The translations under genes and the position numbers were made by a program. From HO2-45-11b sp964450915 (GTDB lineage Bacteria > Patescibacteriota > Andersenbacteria > UBA10190), in the NCBI GenBank assembly GCA_964450915.1, contig CAYVFG010000011.1, positions 1 through 30,760 on the forward strand: DNA of 30,760 bases, read 5' to 3'. The notes beneath the pieces are model-generated. The model had not been told where the DNA came from, did no database searches, and was given only the letters and a program-made list of their open reading frames with translations. Position 1 is the first letter of the stretch; every line of letters begins with the position of its first letter. Shown here one piece after another: positions 6,046 through 13,427 of this stretch.

Positions 6046-7647
6046 TTACACCACCCTATACGGCATTATATCAGCAGCATCTACAGGCAATTTTTTATAT
6101 AAGGGAATGAGTTTTTTCAAGTCTCCGGAAAGCAGAATGTGATATTCTGGCACCTGTTTTTTCTTCGCTCCCAGCTCCTGATACGGCCCATGAATGATTA
6201 TCTCTTTTTTCTTTTTTATAGCGCCGTCAAGCACGCCGCGCATGTCTAATGCGCGAGCATATGCCTTTGCATTCGTTTTATCGCGAACAGTGAGGCGAAC
6301 AAGCTGAGAATAGGGAGGTAAGAGGAATCGCTTGCGCTGCTTCAGCGCTTTTTCTTCCCATGCTTTTTCGGAAACCTCGAACAAATCTTTTACTATGTCC
6401 GCATATCGGGACCCTATATATACATCCGAGTTCTTCGTAAATTCCGCCAATCTGGCAGCTGTTATTTTTGCCCGTTCCGCAGAGCGATAATCAATTGCGC
6501 GAAGCGTCCATTCCGGAAATAGCCATACAACATAATCGAACTGCATGCGCGGGGGGTGAGTCAATATGCCAACCGTTCCGATATGCATATGCTTTTTTGC
6601 AATTGCAGAAAGCTTTCTGAATAAGCCCTTCTTCAATTCAACATCATCTTTTTTATTAAACAATATAAGTACATGCTTTCCGGACCGTGCCCACGACCTT
6701 ACTTTATTACCAAGCTCCTCGGGCATTGCTCGCTTCCACTTTCTATCTTCAAATGAAAACGGGTAGATATGCGTTTTTGAAATGACTGGATTATTTATGA
6801 GCACATCGCATATTTTTTCACTCACGGCATGACGCAGAAATAGCGATGGATACGGTGCAGCATACAGCAGCGAGGCATGCGAAACTTGCGCCAACATTTG
6901 CGCGCCGATTACGGTATGCAAGCGCGGGTATTGATCCCACAACTTGTAGCTATCCGACCGCTCTTCGTCGACAACAACGCTTGCGAGATTATAAAACGGC
7001 AAGAATATTGCCTTTTGCGTTCCGATAACAATCCTGCATTCATTGGAATCCGCGGCTTGCCATACGTTCTTTTTCTCCGACTGCAGCAATCCCGCATAGT
7101 AAATCATCGCCGTCTTATTGCGTATCTCTGGTGCAAAAAGTTTTTCATATGCAGGCAGCATTGCGACTTCTGGAACCAAAATAAGCACTTGGCCTTTTTG
7201 CTCGCGCGCATGCTCGGCAATAAGATCCATCCGAAGAACGTTATTTTTTTCTATAATGGCCTTCGGTCGAATCTCTTTCTTTTCACGTACTGAAGAATGC
7301 GCACTGCTTGCAAGCTTTGCAAACGAACCCGGCAGAAACAATCGGGCAGTAAACCCAAACCCGCCATGGCAGGCATCCGCAATCCACTCAGCAAGCCGCA
7401 TTTGGCTTTCCGTAAGCTGGACGGCTGTTATAGTTTTAATTTGCTTCGTCGGATAACTCGGACGCTGCAAATCAAGCGCAGTCACTACACCCATAATACT
7501 TCGCTTGCCAAATGGAATCTTAACCACCTGGCCTATGCGAACATCGTCTTCCGACGAAACATAATACGTATACGAATCTTGCCCGCGTTTTCCTAGCGGA
7601 ACACACGGAGCAACTGCCACGTATCTCACTTTTTTATTGCCCGCCAT
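6046..7647 (-). CDS. priA: PriA-like primosomal protein N', degenerate helicase
   Basis: 533 aa; typical PriA has about 700. The N-terminal DNA-binding domain is recognisable (VGQVVKIPFGKRSIMGVV; CHGGFGFTARLFLPG). The helicase region keeps VLILVPEVAML, the VIGTQKAIFLPF strand and a DEAH-box remnant VVVDEERSDSYK (normally DEEHDSSYK). The Walker A segment (GVTGSGKTEVY in active PriA) is absent: the chain runs directly from RPKAIIEKNNVLRMDLIAEHA to QKGQVLIL. The zinc-binding Cys cluster between helicase lobes is also absent. The C-terminal domain with PPYSQLVRL is kept. ATP hydrolysis is therefore unlikely, and a structural role in replication restart is inferred. It overlaps the upstream AMMECR1-like gene by 14 nt. 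Confidence 0.8.
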   Translation of the reverse strand: MAGNKKVRYVAVAPCVPLGKRGQDSYTYYVSSEDDVRIGQVVKIPFGKRSIMGVVTALDLQRPSYPTKQIKTITAVQLTESQMRLAEWIADACHGGFGFTARLFLPGSFAKLASSAHSSVREKKEIRPKAIIEKNNVLRMDLIAEHAREQKGQVLILVPEVAMLPAYEKLFAPEIRNKTAMIYYAGLLQSEKKNVWQAADSNECRIVIGTQKAIFLPFYNLASVVVDEERSDSYKLWDQYPRLHTVIGAQMLAQVSHASLLYAAPYPSLFLRHAVSEKICDVLINNPVISKTHIYPFSFEDRKWKRAMPEELGNKVRSWARSGKHVLILFNKKDDVELKKGLFRKLSAIAKKHMHIGTVGILTHPPRMQFDYVVWLFPEWTLRAIDYRSAERAKITAARLAEFTKNSDVYIGSRYADIVKDLFEVSEKAWEEKALKQRKRFLLPPYSQLVRLTVRDKTNAKAYARALDMRGVLDGAIKKKKEIIIHGPYQELGAKKKQVPEYHILLSGDLKKLIPLYKKLPVDAADIMPYRVV

Positions 7648-8155
7648 AAAACATCACGGGGAAGCGATACATCGTCACTACTTCATGGTGCGGATCAATA
7701 TGCGCCTCGCGGATAGCTGTGGCAATCTGTTCGTCTGGAGTTTCTATACCCACCCTTCTGGGCAACAACACTGCAGACTTGTTCATATCGGAACGGATAT
7801 ATAAGCCATATACCAATGGCATCAAGTGCTCTCTGCTCGTAATCCGCTCCATAAATCCTAATACTCCCACGGTATAGGTATAGCGCGCCGCATCTGCCGG
7901 GCGAATTTGCACGCCTTGCTGAATAATGGCGTTTACTGTGTTCCGAATTATCTCCTGCGCCAAGTTTGGAGTATTCGGCAAAGGGCTTCCGTATATTGAT
8001 CGCACATGGTGCCCGGGCTCCTCTCCGATAATGACATAGCATGCCTTTTGCCGGAGCAATTCCTGAGGCAGCTGGATAGACAGCGTTAAATATTCGCCGG
8101 TTTTGGCATAGTACTCCGCCGATTGCTTTGCGATTTTAGAATACAAACCACTCAT
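7634..8155 (-). CDS. AMMECR1-domain-like protein
   Basis: 173 aa from the ATG at 8155; the frame extends upstream to 8350 but that part overlaps the divergent gene and reads like a shadow. The pattern fits the AMMECR1 fold: a helix (LYSKIAKQSAEYYAKTGE), a strand with a substrate-pocket segment (ACYVIIGEEPGHHVRSIYGSPLPNTPNLAQEI), VGVLGFMERI, GLYIRSDMNKSAVLLPRRVGIETPDEQIA and REAHIDP..EVVTMYRF. The hallmark LRGCIG motif is replaced by HHVRSIYGS, so it is a divergent member. Family function is unsettled, with a proposed link to modification enzymes such as the MEMO partner in fused proteins. It is the first gene of a two-gene unit with priA and is divergent from the 8213 gene. Confidence 0.6.
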   Translation of the reverse strand: MSGLYSKIAKQSAEYYAKTGEYLTLSIQLPQELLRQKACYVIIGEEPGHHVRSIYGSPLPNTPNLAQEIIRNTVNAIIQQGVQIRPADAARYTYTVGVLGFMERITSREHLMPLVYGLYIRSDMNKSAVLLPRRVGIETPDEQIATAIREAHIDPHHEVVTMYRFPVMFYGGQ

Positions 8156-8212
8156 ATTCTTTACAGTACGTTCTGGTATAAATAACGCAATGTGCGTATT
8201 CTTAACGCATAT

Positions 8213-8716
8213 ATGACCGCTTGCATTGCGCTTACAATACCGGTACAGGCCATCGCGCCCATTCGCGATGCCATGAGAGCGTATCAGGATGTGCTTACCA
8301 CAAGCGTTCCTCAAGAACATTGGATATGCGAAATGGCAACGCTTAGCCACACAATGCTAACTTCGGATCAACTCGCCATCTTGACTCAGCCGATTCGGCA
8401 ATCGTTTCATCCGGTCATCACCATATTGTCGCTTGGCCTTGGCAAAGCGGAACATGAGCTATGGGCATACGCACAAGACCAATCGTTTTTGCATACAATA
8501 AGAAAAGAGCTCATGCAGCGCATACAAGAATCTGGAATACCTTTACCCGAAGAAGCGTCGCAAGCATTCATTCCGCATATCCATGTAGGGAATATACAGC
8601 CGGATGCAAAACCGCTCTCCGTTCCCGATATGCCCGTACAAACAAAATTTAGCCTACCTGAACTTGTTATATTGCAAGACTATGTTGCCATCGGAACAAT
8701 TCCAGTCACGCCGTGA
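8213..8716 (+). CDS. 2H-phosphoesterase-like protein (RNA ligase/cyclic phosphodiesterase fold)
   Basis: 167 aa from ATG 8213; an in-frame GTG at 8192 lies 9 nt after a TATAAA box and is an alternative start. The order of elements fits LigT/2H proteins: IALTIPV, a helix, PQEHWICEMATLSHTML, a long helix, then FIPHIHVGNI and a final strand LPELVILQDYVAIGTIPV. Active 2H enzymes have two HxT/S motifs. Here the first site reads SHTM and the second HIHV, so both are altered and activity is uncertain. It overlaps the following glycosyltransferase by 35 nt, hence one operon. Confidence 0.5.
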   Translation: MTACIALTIPVQAIAPIRDAMRAYQDVLTTSVPQEHWICEMATLSHTMLTSDQLAILTQPIRQSFHPVITILSLGLGKAEHELWAYAQDQSFLHTIRKELMQRIQESGIPLPEEASQAFIPHIHVGNIQPDAKPLSVPDMPVQTKFSLPELVILQDYVAIGTIPVTP

Positions 8717-9446
8717 GCATATCGCGGGAGTACCGTGCGATTTTTTGCCACGGCAAGAATACGAACAGGCACTGCGCTATGCGCTTACAAGCGGCAAGCT
8801 AATCCATATCGTCACGCTCAATGCAGAGATGATCGTACTGGCACACCGAGACGATGCTTTCAAGAAAGCAGTACAGCACGCTGAACTCGTCATTCCGGAT
8901 AGCTCGGGAATACTGTGGGCACGAAAGTATGCTCACAACAAAACCAGCTTGTTTTCTTTTTTCTTTGCAAAAGAACAACCGTTAACCGGCATTGATAGTA
9001 TTTTTTTGATATGCGAAGAATTGGCAAAACAAAATGGCATCGCATATTTGATCGGCGGGGAAGAGAATGACCGCAATAAAACTGCAGAAATTCTGCAACA
9101 AAAATATCCAAAGCTAGAAGTTATTCCTCTTAACGATGGCTTTCTAGAAACTACAAGCTATAAGCTACAAACTAACCCGGCTGCCATCTTCGTCGCACTT
9201 GGCGCACCAAAGCAAACATTTTGGATAGAACATCACCGAACGCAACTAGAACAAGCTGGCATTCGCATTGCAATCGGCATAGGCGGGGCGTTTGCCATGA
9301 TATCGGGCAGATTGCCCCGCGCTCCAAAATGGATGCGCGTAGCTCATCTCGAATGGCTGTGGCGACTATTTCTTGAACCAAAAAGATGGAAGAGAATTTA
9401 TAATGCAATTATTGCTTTCCCCCAATTAATTTTTTCCGAAAAGTAA
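8682..9446 (+). CDS. WecG/TagA/CpsF-family glycosyltransferase
   Basis: 254 aa from ATG 8682, inside the end of the previous gene. GT26 enzymes such as TagA transfer N-acetylmannosamine(uronic acid) to a lipid-linked GlcNAc for teichoic acid or surface polysaccharide. Signatures present: HIVTLNAEMIVLAHRD (VTxNxE), VIPDSSGILWA (family PDGxG, here Ser for Gly), IFVALGAPKQTFWI (GxPKQE, here Thr for Glu) and the diagnostic C-terminal block GGAFAMISGRLPRAPKWM followed by HLEWLWRLFLEPKRWKR. The basic C terminus would bind the membrane surface. It points to an undecaprenyl-linked surface glycan. Alternative N-terminal extension to 8604 lacks initiation signals. Confidence 0.88.
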   Translation: MLPSEQFQSRREHIAGVPCDFLPRQEYEQALRYALTSGKLIHIVTLNAEMIVLAHRDDAFKKAVQHAELVIPDSSGILWARKYAHNKTSLFSFFFAKEQPLTGIDSIFLICEELAKQNGIAYLIGGEENDRNKTAEILQQKYPKLEVIPLNDGFLETTSYKLQTNPAAIFVALGAPKQTFWIEHHRTQLEQAGIRIAIGIGGAFAMISGRLPRAPKWMRVAHLEWLWRLFLEPKRWKRIYNAIIAFPQLIFSEK

Positions 9447-9483
9447 AAAGCCAGAGAATCAGCAACTTGCTAACCTCTGGCTT
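9439..9483 (-). terminator. Minus-strand rho-independent terminator of an ORF-less unit
   Basis: Read on the minus strand, AAGCCAGAG and CTCTGGCTT form a 9-bp stem with an inner AGCAA/TTGCT stem, followed by TTTTTACTTTT. The T tract is only on the minus side, so it serves a minus-strand RNA and not the glycosyltransferase. Confidence 0.75.
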
Positions 9484-9584
9484 ACACGAGATTTCAAACT
9501 TTTCTACGTTTGCTGGATCCCATGTGGTCTTAGAACGAATTGGTCGCCACCGCTTTGGACACGGCGCTGAATACTAACCCGTTG
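9448..9584 (-). ncRNA. Candidate short non-coding RNA
   Basis: A minus-strand promoter (-35 TGGATA at 9613-9618, 17 nt, -10 TATAAT at 9590-9595) and a minus-strand terminator at 9439-9483 bracket about 135 nt without an ORF longer than about ten codons. Internal pairing such as CGCC..GGCG around 9541-9566 is possible. I do not recognise 6S RNA, SRP RNA, RNase P RNA or tmRNA. The call rests on the transcription signals, not on homology. Confidence 0.45.
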
Positions 9585-9589
9585 TTTTG

Positions 9590-9649
9590 ATTATATAACC
9601 TCATTAATCGGTTATCCACATTGACGCGCAATTTTTAGGCGGTTACGGT
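9590..9649. promoter_or_regulatory. Divergent promoter region with dyad and DnaA-box-like site
   Basis: Minus promoter: TATAAT (plus 9590-9595) with TGGATA (9613-9618). Plus promoter: TTGACG at 9621-9626, 17 nt, TACGGT at 9644-9649, driving the gene at 9742. Between them are the dyad ATAACC-N9-GGTTAT (9595-9615) and a perfect DnaA-box sequence TTATCCACA (9612-9620) overlapping the minus -35. A shared repressor or DnaA control is possible. Confidence 0.45.
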
Positions 9650-9659
9650 GAAATCATAT

Positions 9660-9689
9660 CTGGAAATTGTTCTCACGAACTGTTTCCAG
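9660..9689 (+). promoter_or_regulatory. Stem-loop in the 5' leader of the gene at 9742
   Basis: CTGGAAA-TT-GTTC-tcac-GAAC-TG-TTTCCAG forms an 11-bp hairpin with a symmetric 2x2 internal loop, a few nt after the predicted RNA start. There is no T run, so it is not a terminator. It may stabilise the mRNA or tune translation. Confidence 0.5.
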
Positions 9690-9741
9690 TATGAGGAGCG
9701 GGGGGGTTTATTATTAACTATCAGGAGGTGAAACAACACTT

Positions 9742-10365
9742 ATGGAATACGAACCACAAGAAGAGAACAAAGTAAGCGGATTCGTTGAGCGCATGAAAGA
9801 ATCTCCGCGTACCGTTTCTGCAATTATTATTGTCGTGATCGTAATCGCAGCAATCTACGCATTTTCAGGAAATAACCAAAAACAGGTAGCGATTGAAACG
9901 GCAACTCCTACGCCAGCAACATCGACGCAGCCAGAGACAAGCACAGCACCGGAAATGGCAGCAAAAGATGGCAAGGTAACAGGGGGAGCAACAGCAACAG
10001 TAACTCCGATAGCTCCTATTGATAAGAATACGCTCATGGATCAGAGCAAGGCTCTCCCAGAGGAAAAGAAAACGGATTCAGCGTACATTGAAACAGCGGT
10101 AAAGGGAGATAGCTTAACGACATTATCCAGAAAAGCAGCTACTCGATACCTTGCAAGCAACGACGCCGGATACCAAGTAACAAATGAACACAGAATCTAC
10201 ATTGAAGACTACGTTCGAAAGCACCTCGCGAAGCAACCAGTAACGGTCGGATCTCAAGAAACCATCTCCTTCGAACTCATTAAGCAAGCGACGGAATCAG
10301 CGAAGAACTTAAACGACAAGCAGCTGCACAACCTCACGAAATATACGCACGTACTGAACACCTAG
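9742..10365 (+). CDS. Membrane-anchored protein with LysM-like segment
   Basis: 207 aa. ATG 9742 follows the strongest Shine-Dalgarno of the window (AGGAGGTGA, 10 nt spacing). Residues 1-23 are charged and cytoplasmic, 25-41 are one membrane helix (AIIIVVIVIAAIYAF), 42-115 a Thr/Pro/Ala-rich extracellular linker. The C-terminal region (about 118-200) begins YIETAVKGDSLTTLSRKAATRY, which resembles the start of LysM (GDSLxxIAxK), followed by helices. The LysM match is partial, so peptidoglycan binding is inference. Single-gene unit with its own divergent promoter region, structured leader and terminator. Confidence 0.7.
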   Translation: MEYEPQEENKVSGFVERMKESPRTVSAIIIVVIVIAAIYAFSGNNQKQVAIETATPTPATSTQPETSTAPEMAAKDGKVTGGATATVTPIAPIDKNTLMDQSKALPEEKKTDSAYIETAVKGDSLTTLSRKAATRYLASNDAGYQVTNEHRIYIEDYVRKHLAKQPVTVGSQETISFELIKQATESAKNLNDKQLHNLTKYTHVLNT

Positions 10366-10388
10366 AAAAGAATTTAGACGAACAGAAA

Positions 10389-10421
10389 TAAAAAATCCCG
10401 GCAGGTACCCCGGGATTTTTT
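10389..10421. terminator. Bidirectional rho-independent terminator
   Basis: AAAAAATCCCGG and CCGGGATTTTTT pair around a short loop, with T runs on both strands. Confidence 0.9.
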
Positions 10422-10507
10422 ATACTTATACACATGAGAACAGAATGCGTACAAGTGCATATCTAGAACACGGTCAGTTGAGAGAAAAAATGTGGCTCAT
10501 TTATTTT

Positions 10508-10536
10508 TTGAATGCGCACTCTAGCGGACGTATACT
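10508..10536 (+). promoter_or_regulatory. Promoter of nrdAB
   Basis: TTGAAT at 10508-10513, 17 nt spacer, TATACT at 10531-10536. The predicted start near 10543 leaves about 38 nt of leader with no Shine-Dalgarno before the nrdA ATG. A second AT-rich box (TATAGC, 10565-10570) lies 10 nt before the ATG and could give a nearly leaderless RNA. No convincing pair of NrdR boxes was seen. Confidence 0.55.
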
Positions 10537-10580
10537 TAAGGGTACCAACAATTTATTCGTAACTTATAGCATATCCTTCT

Positions 10581-13427
10581 ATGCCCATCGACAAAGTCAA
10601 AAAGCGTAACGGTTCCATTGTAGATTTTGATCGACAACGAATTCAAGATGCAATTCATAAGGCATACATAGCTACTCGCGGAGAACAGGCAGATGCGCCG
10701 GTAATCGAGGTGATAGTAGACGAGGTTATTATCGACCTAGAAGGATCTTTTATTACGGATGTTCCGGGAGTTGAAAATATTCAGGATCGCGTAGAGCGCA
10801 AAATAGCAGAAAAGGGGCTATTCGATGTGGCAAAAGCATACATTCTGTACCGAGTTGAACAAGAAGAGAAGCGCCAAAAAGCTCAATTCGAATTGCAGCA
10901 GCGCATTGCCAAGCAACAGCTCAACGTGAAGAATAGGGATGGGCAGATGGTTCCTTTCGACATGGGGCGCATCCGATTGGCAATCCAACGCTACTGCGGA
11001 GACGTGCTCAGCCCCGAGCAAGTAGACATTGTATTAAAAGAAACGCAAAGCAATATTTACGACGGTATTTCGACATCGCAAATCAATCAGGCAATCATCA
11101 TGTCCCTGCGATCCCGCATCGAACAAGATCCGAAATACTCCTACCTCGCAGCTCGCGTTCTTACAAACGATTTATATCGCGATGTTATCGGAACAGATGA
11201 GTTCGCACCAGATTTCCAACACATCTACAGGCAAGGTCTTAAAAATAGCATTGCAAGAGGAGTTGCGTCAGAACGTCTTGATGCGCGCATGAATGAATTC
11301 GATTTTGAAGCGCTATCGCAAGCGCTCGATATCTCGCGAGATAAGCTGTTTGAATACCTTGGAATACAAACATTATACGAACGATACTTTGTGCGAGACT
11401 TGGACCAGAACATCTTGGAAGTTCCTCAGTATTTCTGGATGCGCGTAGCCATGGGGCTTGCGCTCAACGAAGAGAAGAGTCAGTGGACAAATTATGCAAT
11501 TACGTTCTACAACACGATGTCGACACTGCGATACGTCCCTTCAACGCCGACGCTTTTCCATGCAGGAACAAGCCATCCGCAAATGAGTTCTTGCTACCTC
11601 ACCACCGTAGACGACAAACTCGAACATATTTTCAAATCAATTGGAGACAACGCGCAATTATCGAAATGGTCCGGGGGCTTAGGGAACGACTGGACAAACA
11701 TTCGCGCAACAGGGGCGCAGATCAAAAGCACGAACGTTGGCAGCCAGGGAGTTATTCCATTCTTAAAAATCTCAGACGCAACAACTGCAGCTATCAACCG
11801 CTCAGGAAAACGACGAGGCGCTACGTGCGTATATCTTGAAACATGGCACTACGACATTGAAGACTTCTTGGAGCTTCGCAAGAATACCGGAGATGAACGC
11901 AGGCGCACCCACGATACCAATACATCGAATTGGATTCCGGACTTGTTCATGAAGCGAGTCATCAACGACGGGCAATGGACGCTCTTTTCTCCAGACGAGA
12001 CTCCGGAACTCCACCACATCTACGGACGAGCATTCGAACAGAAGTACATGGAATACGAACGAAAGGCAGACACTGGCGAGATTCGCCTCTTCAAACGAAT
12101 TCGCGCAATCGACTTGTGGAGGAAAATGATTAACAGCCTGTATTCCACAGGGCACCCATGGATGACATTCAAAGATCCTTCAAATGTGCGCTCGCCGCAA
12201 GATCACGTCGGAGTAGTGCACAGCTCGAATCTTTGTACGGAAATTACACTGAATACATCCGCAGAAGAAACCGCCGTATGCAACTTAGGGTCAATCAATC
12301 TCGTTCGACACGTACAAAACGGGATCATTGATTACGACATGCTCAAAGAAACAACCACGCAAGCAATGCGCATGCTCGATAACGTCATCGACTTAAACTT
12401 CTATCCGACCATTGAAGCAAAAAATTCCAACATGCGTCATCGTCCAGTAGGATTGGGCATTATGGGCTGGCAGGACATGCTCTACACCCTCGGCATGCAA
12501 TTCGACAGCGAAGATACCGTTGAGCTTGCAGATAACGTTATGGAATATATTGCATACTATGCAATCCTGGGCTCATCAATTCTTGCAAAAGAAAAGGGCA
12601 AATACCAGACATATCAAGGATCAAAATGGGATAGAAACTTGTTCCCGCAAGACACCATTGCTTTACTAGAAGAAGAGCGGGGAATGCCAATCGAAGTGGA
12701 GCGATCATCCAAGTTGGATTGGACTCCTGTTCGCGAGCATGTGCGAATGTACGGCATGCGCAACTCAAACTGCATGGCCATCGCACCTACTGCGACGATC
12801 TCTACGATCGTAGGAAGCTTACCTTCAATCGAGCCGATCTATAACAACATCTATACCAAATCGAACGTTACGGGCGAATTCACCGTTATCAATGAACAGT
12901 TGGTGAACGACTTAAAGAAACGCAATCTATGGAATAGCGACATGCTTGAAAAGATGAAACATTACGATGGAAGCATTCAAAATATTCCGGAAATTCCTCA
13001 GGATATCAAAGACCGCTACAAGGAAATCTTTGAAATAGAGCCGCAATGGGTTATCAAGCAAGCAGCTCGCCGCTCAAAGTGGATCGATCAAAGCCAGTCG
13101 CTGAACTTGTTCATCAAAACTGAGTCCGGAAAAGATATCTCGGATATGTACATCATGGCATGGGAAGCGGGCTTGAAGACAACGTACTACTTGCGAACAC
13201 TCGGAGCATCTTCCGTTGAAAAGAGCACTGTAGATATCAACAAGAAGTTCGAGACGATGCCTCCCGTTATACCGACACCAACTCCGATAATGTCCGTCCC
13301 AACGCCTCCGCCGGCTCCTGCACCCACTCCAATGCCGCGACCAGTAATGCCAGACATCACCCTCACGCAACCGGTACCACAGATGGCAGGGGATCCGAAC
13401 TTAAATATTTGTGAATCATGTCAATAA
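10581..13427 (+). CDS. nrdA: Class I ribonucleoside-diphosphate reductase, large (alpha) subunit
   Basis: 948 aa, longer than E. coli NrdA (761). It reduces ribonucleoside diphosphates to deoxy forms. Residues 1-95 and about 113-205 are two successive ATP-cone domains (VKKRNGSIVDFDRQRI; VKNRDGQMVPFDMGRI), which sense the ATP/dATP ratio. The ten-stranded barrel has Cys338 (SSCYL) and Cys567 (AVCNLGSINL) as the reducible pair. Cys552, with Asn550 and Glu554, forms the NLCTE active site. The TTYYLRTLGASS block carries the Tyr-Tyr pair of the radical path. After it comes a Pro-rich tether (about 892-930) and the C-terminal CESCQ, the swinging dithiol arm. nrdB overlaps its end by 10 nt. Confidence 0.97.
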   Translation: MPIDKVKKRNGSIVDFDRQRIQDAIHKAYIATRGEQADAPVIEVIVDEVIIDLEGSFITDVPGVENIQDRVERKIAEKGLFDVAKAYILYRVEQEEKRQKAQFELQQRIAKQQLNVKNRDGQMVPFDMGRIRLAIQRYCGDVLSPEQVDIVLKETQSNIYDGISTSQINQAIIMSLRSRIEQDPKYSYLAARVLTNDLYRDVIGTDEFAPDFQHIYRQGLKNSIARGVASERLDARMNEFDFEALSQALDISRDKLFEYLGIQTLYERYFVRDLDQNILEVPQYFWMRVAMGLALNEEKSQWTNYAITFYNTMSTLRYVPSTPTLFHAGTSHPQMSSCYLTTVDDKLEHIFKSIGDNAQLSKWSGGLGNDWTNIRATGAQIKSTNVGSQGVIPFLKISDATTAAINRSGKRRGATCVYLETWHYDIEDFLELRKNTGDERRRTHDTNTSNWIPDLFMKRVINDGQWTLFSPDETPELHHIYGRAFEQKYMEYERKADTGEIRLFKRIRAIDLWRKMINSLYSTGHPWMTFKDPSNVRSPQDHVGVVHSSNLCTEITLNTSAEETAVCNLGSINLVRHVQNGIIDYDMLKETTTQAMRMLDNVIDLNFYPTIEAKNSNMRHRPVGLGIMGWQDMLYTLGMQFDSEDTVELADNVMEYIAYYAILGSSILAKEKGKYQTYQGSKWDRNLFPQDTIALLEEERGMPIEVERSSKLDWTPVREHVRMYGMRNSNCMAIAPTATISTIVGSLPSIEPIYNNIYTKSNVTGEFTVINEQLVNDLKKRNLWNSDMLEKMKHYDGSIQNIPEIPQDIKDRYKEIFEIEPQWVIKQAARRSKWIDQSQSLNLFIKTESGKDISDMYIMAWEAGLKTTYYLRTLGASSVEKSTVDINKKFETMPPVIPTPTPIMSVPTPPPAPAPTPMPRPVMPDITLTQPVPQMAGDPNLNICESCQ

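Noticed and set aside
7634..8350. 238-residue version of the AMMECR1-like gene starting at 8350
   Set aside because: The first 65 residues overlap the divergent gene and lack family resemblance; ATG 8155 gives a sensible domain start.
10423..10580. NrdR boxes upstream of nrdA
   Set aside because: No pair resembling ACACWATATATWGTGT with helical spacing was found.
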